34,001 nt of DNA from contig NZ_FOLO01000043.1 in NCBI RefSeq assembly GCF_900112265.1, forward strand, positions 14,794-48,794, read 5' to 3'. This document shows, piece by piece, positions 33,193 to 34,001 of the stretch (within the stretch, counting starts at the first letter, position 1; each line of letters starts with the position of its first letter). The position numbers were made by a program, and so were the translations under genes. The notes below the pieces were generated by a model that made no database searches, was not told the DNA's origin, and saw nothing but the letters and a program-made list of their open reading frames with translations. Source of the DNA: Pseudoalteromonas denitrificans DSM 6059. Its GTDB lineage: Bacteria; Pseudomonadota; Gammaproteobacteria; Enterobacterales; Alteromonadaceae.

Positions 33193-33744
33193 CTAAGATC
33201 CACAAGTTATAGCAGCATCATGGCCTACGTTTCTAACTCTACCTGAAGCTGCTAAATTTAGTGTTATGCTCTGACCATTTTCTCCGTTTGGACAAAAGGT
33301 CAAGTTACCTAATTGGCTATTAGGGATCCTACCTTGACCATCGAAACTAACCGCTGTACTGGCTGTGCTATGAACAAATAAATCATTCGCATTACCTTGG
33401 GTTATGATATCCATAGTTCTAAGCATAATATCACTGGCAGGATCAAATGTAAGGTTACTGTTTATATCTACAAATACGGATATATTTTTACTGTTCCAGG
33501 TATTTACACAGGTCGAAGTTGCTGTAACTGATGCTAATGGGCAAACAACTACAAGCTCATCACTTACGGTTGCTTGAGCTCGCGCAAACATGAAATTTCG
33601 CTTTAGTTCAAAAATAAAGCTTTCAGTGCGATCATCTTCTAATAGATTAGACATACTAGGTAAAGCTATCGCTGCTAATATACCAACAATGGCAATTGTT
33701 ACCATTAATTCTAATAATGTAAAACCTGATTTTTTTGACTGCAT
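33193..33744 (-). CDS. GspH/FimT-type pseudopilin, first of two
   Basis: A 183-aa GspH/FimT-family minor pilin with prepilin site G7/F8 and Glu at +5 (GFTLLELMVTIAIVGILAA). The family segment VFVDINSNLTFD (90-101) includes a DxNxNxxxD calcium-type loop, and the C-terminus has FDGQGR, FCPNG, ASGRVR and the final ITCGS. The canonical N-terminus makes this the better FimU candidate. In P. aeruginosa fimT and fimU precede pilV on the same strand; here both lie at the other end of the locus, on the opposite strand, between the pil genes and tRNA-Leu. Confidence 0.88.
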   Translation of the reverse strand: MQSKKSGFTLLELMVTIAIVGILAAIALPSMSNLLEDDRTESFIFELKRNFMFARAQATVSDELVVVCPLASVTATSTCVNTWNSKNISVFVDINSNLTFDPASDIMLRTMDIITQGNANDLFVHSTASTAVSFDGQGRIPNSQLGNLTFCPNGENGQSITLNLAASGRVRNVGHDAAITCGS

Positions 33745-33912
33745 GACAGGTGCCTTAAATTTAATTTTTCTTAATATATAATTCTAAGTATAACTGTTTG
33801 TTAAGGAATTCTATATATTTGATAGCTATAAAAATTTTTTTTAAATATAAGATTAGTATAATGAATATGTTATTAGAAAAGGAAAGAGATAAGATTAAAA
33901 TTTAGAAATAAA

Positions 33913-33997
<85 letters not shown>

Positions 33998-34001
33998 ATA
34001 T

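Overview
The window is a chromosomal segment of a low-G+C marine-type gammaproteobacterium, most likely of the order Alteromonadales (Colwellia/Thalassotalea/Pseudoalteromonas-like). This is judged from protein similarity to Escherichia coli and Pseudomonas aeruginosa orthologues and from gene order; the genus is inference. It starts with a complete tRNA-Pro(UGG) and ends with a complete tRNA-Leu(UAG) on the opposite strand.

Region 1 (about 268-9024) is the protein quality-control block tig-clpP-clpX-lon-hupB-ppiD, in the same order as in E. coli: trigger factor, the ClpXP protease, Lon, the HU beta nucleoid protein and the periplasmic chaperone PpiD. A sigma32-like promoter precedes lon, three tandem hairpins lie in the tig leader, and clear intrinsic terminators follow clpX, hupB and ppiD.

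Region 2 (about 9025-12412) is a short, AT-rich accessory stretch. It holds a secreted protein of unknown function, an OmpW porin with a perfect FNR box at the class II position, a 43-codon small gene, a small membrane protein, a single-span membrane protein and a stand-alone CheY-like receiver. The last two diverge from a 96-bp spacer that carries two palindromes.

Region 3 (about 12432-20350) is rpsT (minus strand, UUG start), then murJ, ribF, ileS, lspA, fkpB and ispH on the plus strand. This is the usual gammaproteobacterial isoprenoid/lipoprotein/flavin housekeeping run, with overlapping lspA-fkpB-ispH genes.

Region 4 (about 20554-33744) is a type IV pilus minor-pilin and tip-adhesin locus, at the same place next to ispH as in P. 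aeruginosa. The pilV-pilW-pilX-pilY1 cassette is present twice in tandem. Cassette 1 ends with a 1009-aa PilY1. Cassette 2 ends with a 1245-aa PilY1 that has a large insertion in its von Willebrand A domain, followed by pilE and a small secreted TapY2-like protein. Two GspH/FimT-type pseudopilins converge from the other strand. The parts of one pilus-tip priming complex are therefore present once (PilE, FimT/FimU-like) or twice (PilV, PilW, PilX, PilY1). EF-hand-like calcium loops occur in PilY1, PilW and both FimT-type proteins. This duplicated, possibly interchangeable tip complex is the most interesting system here. No CRISPR array, insertion sequence, prophage or toxin-antitoxin module was seen.
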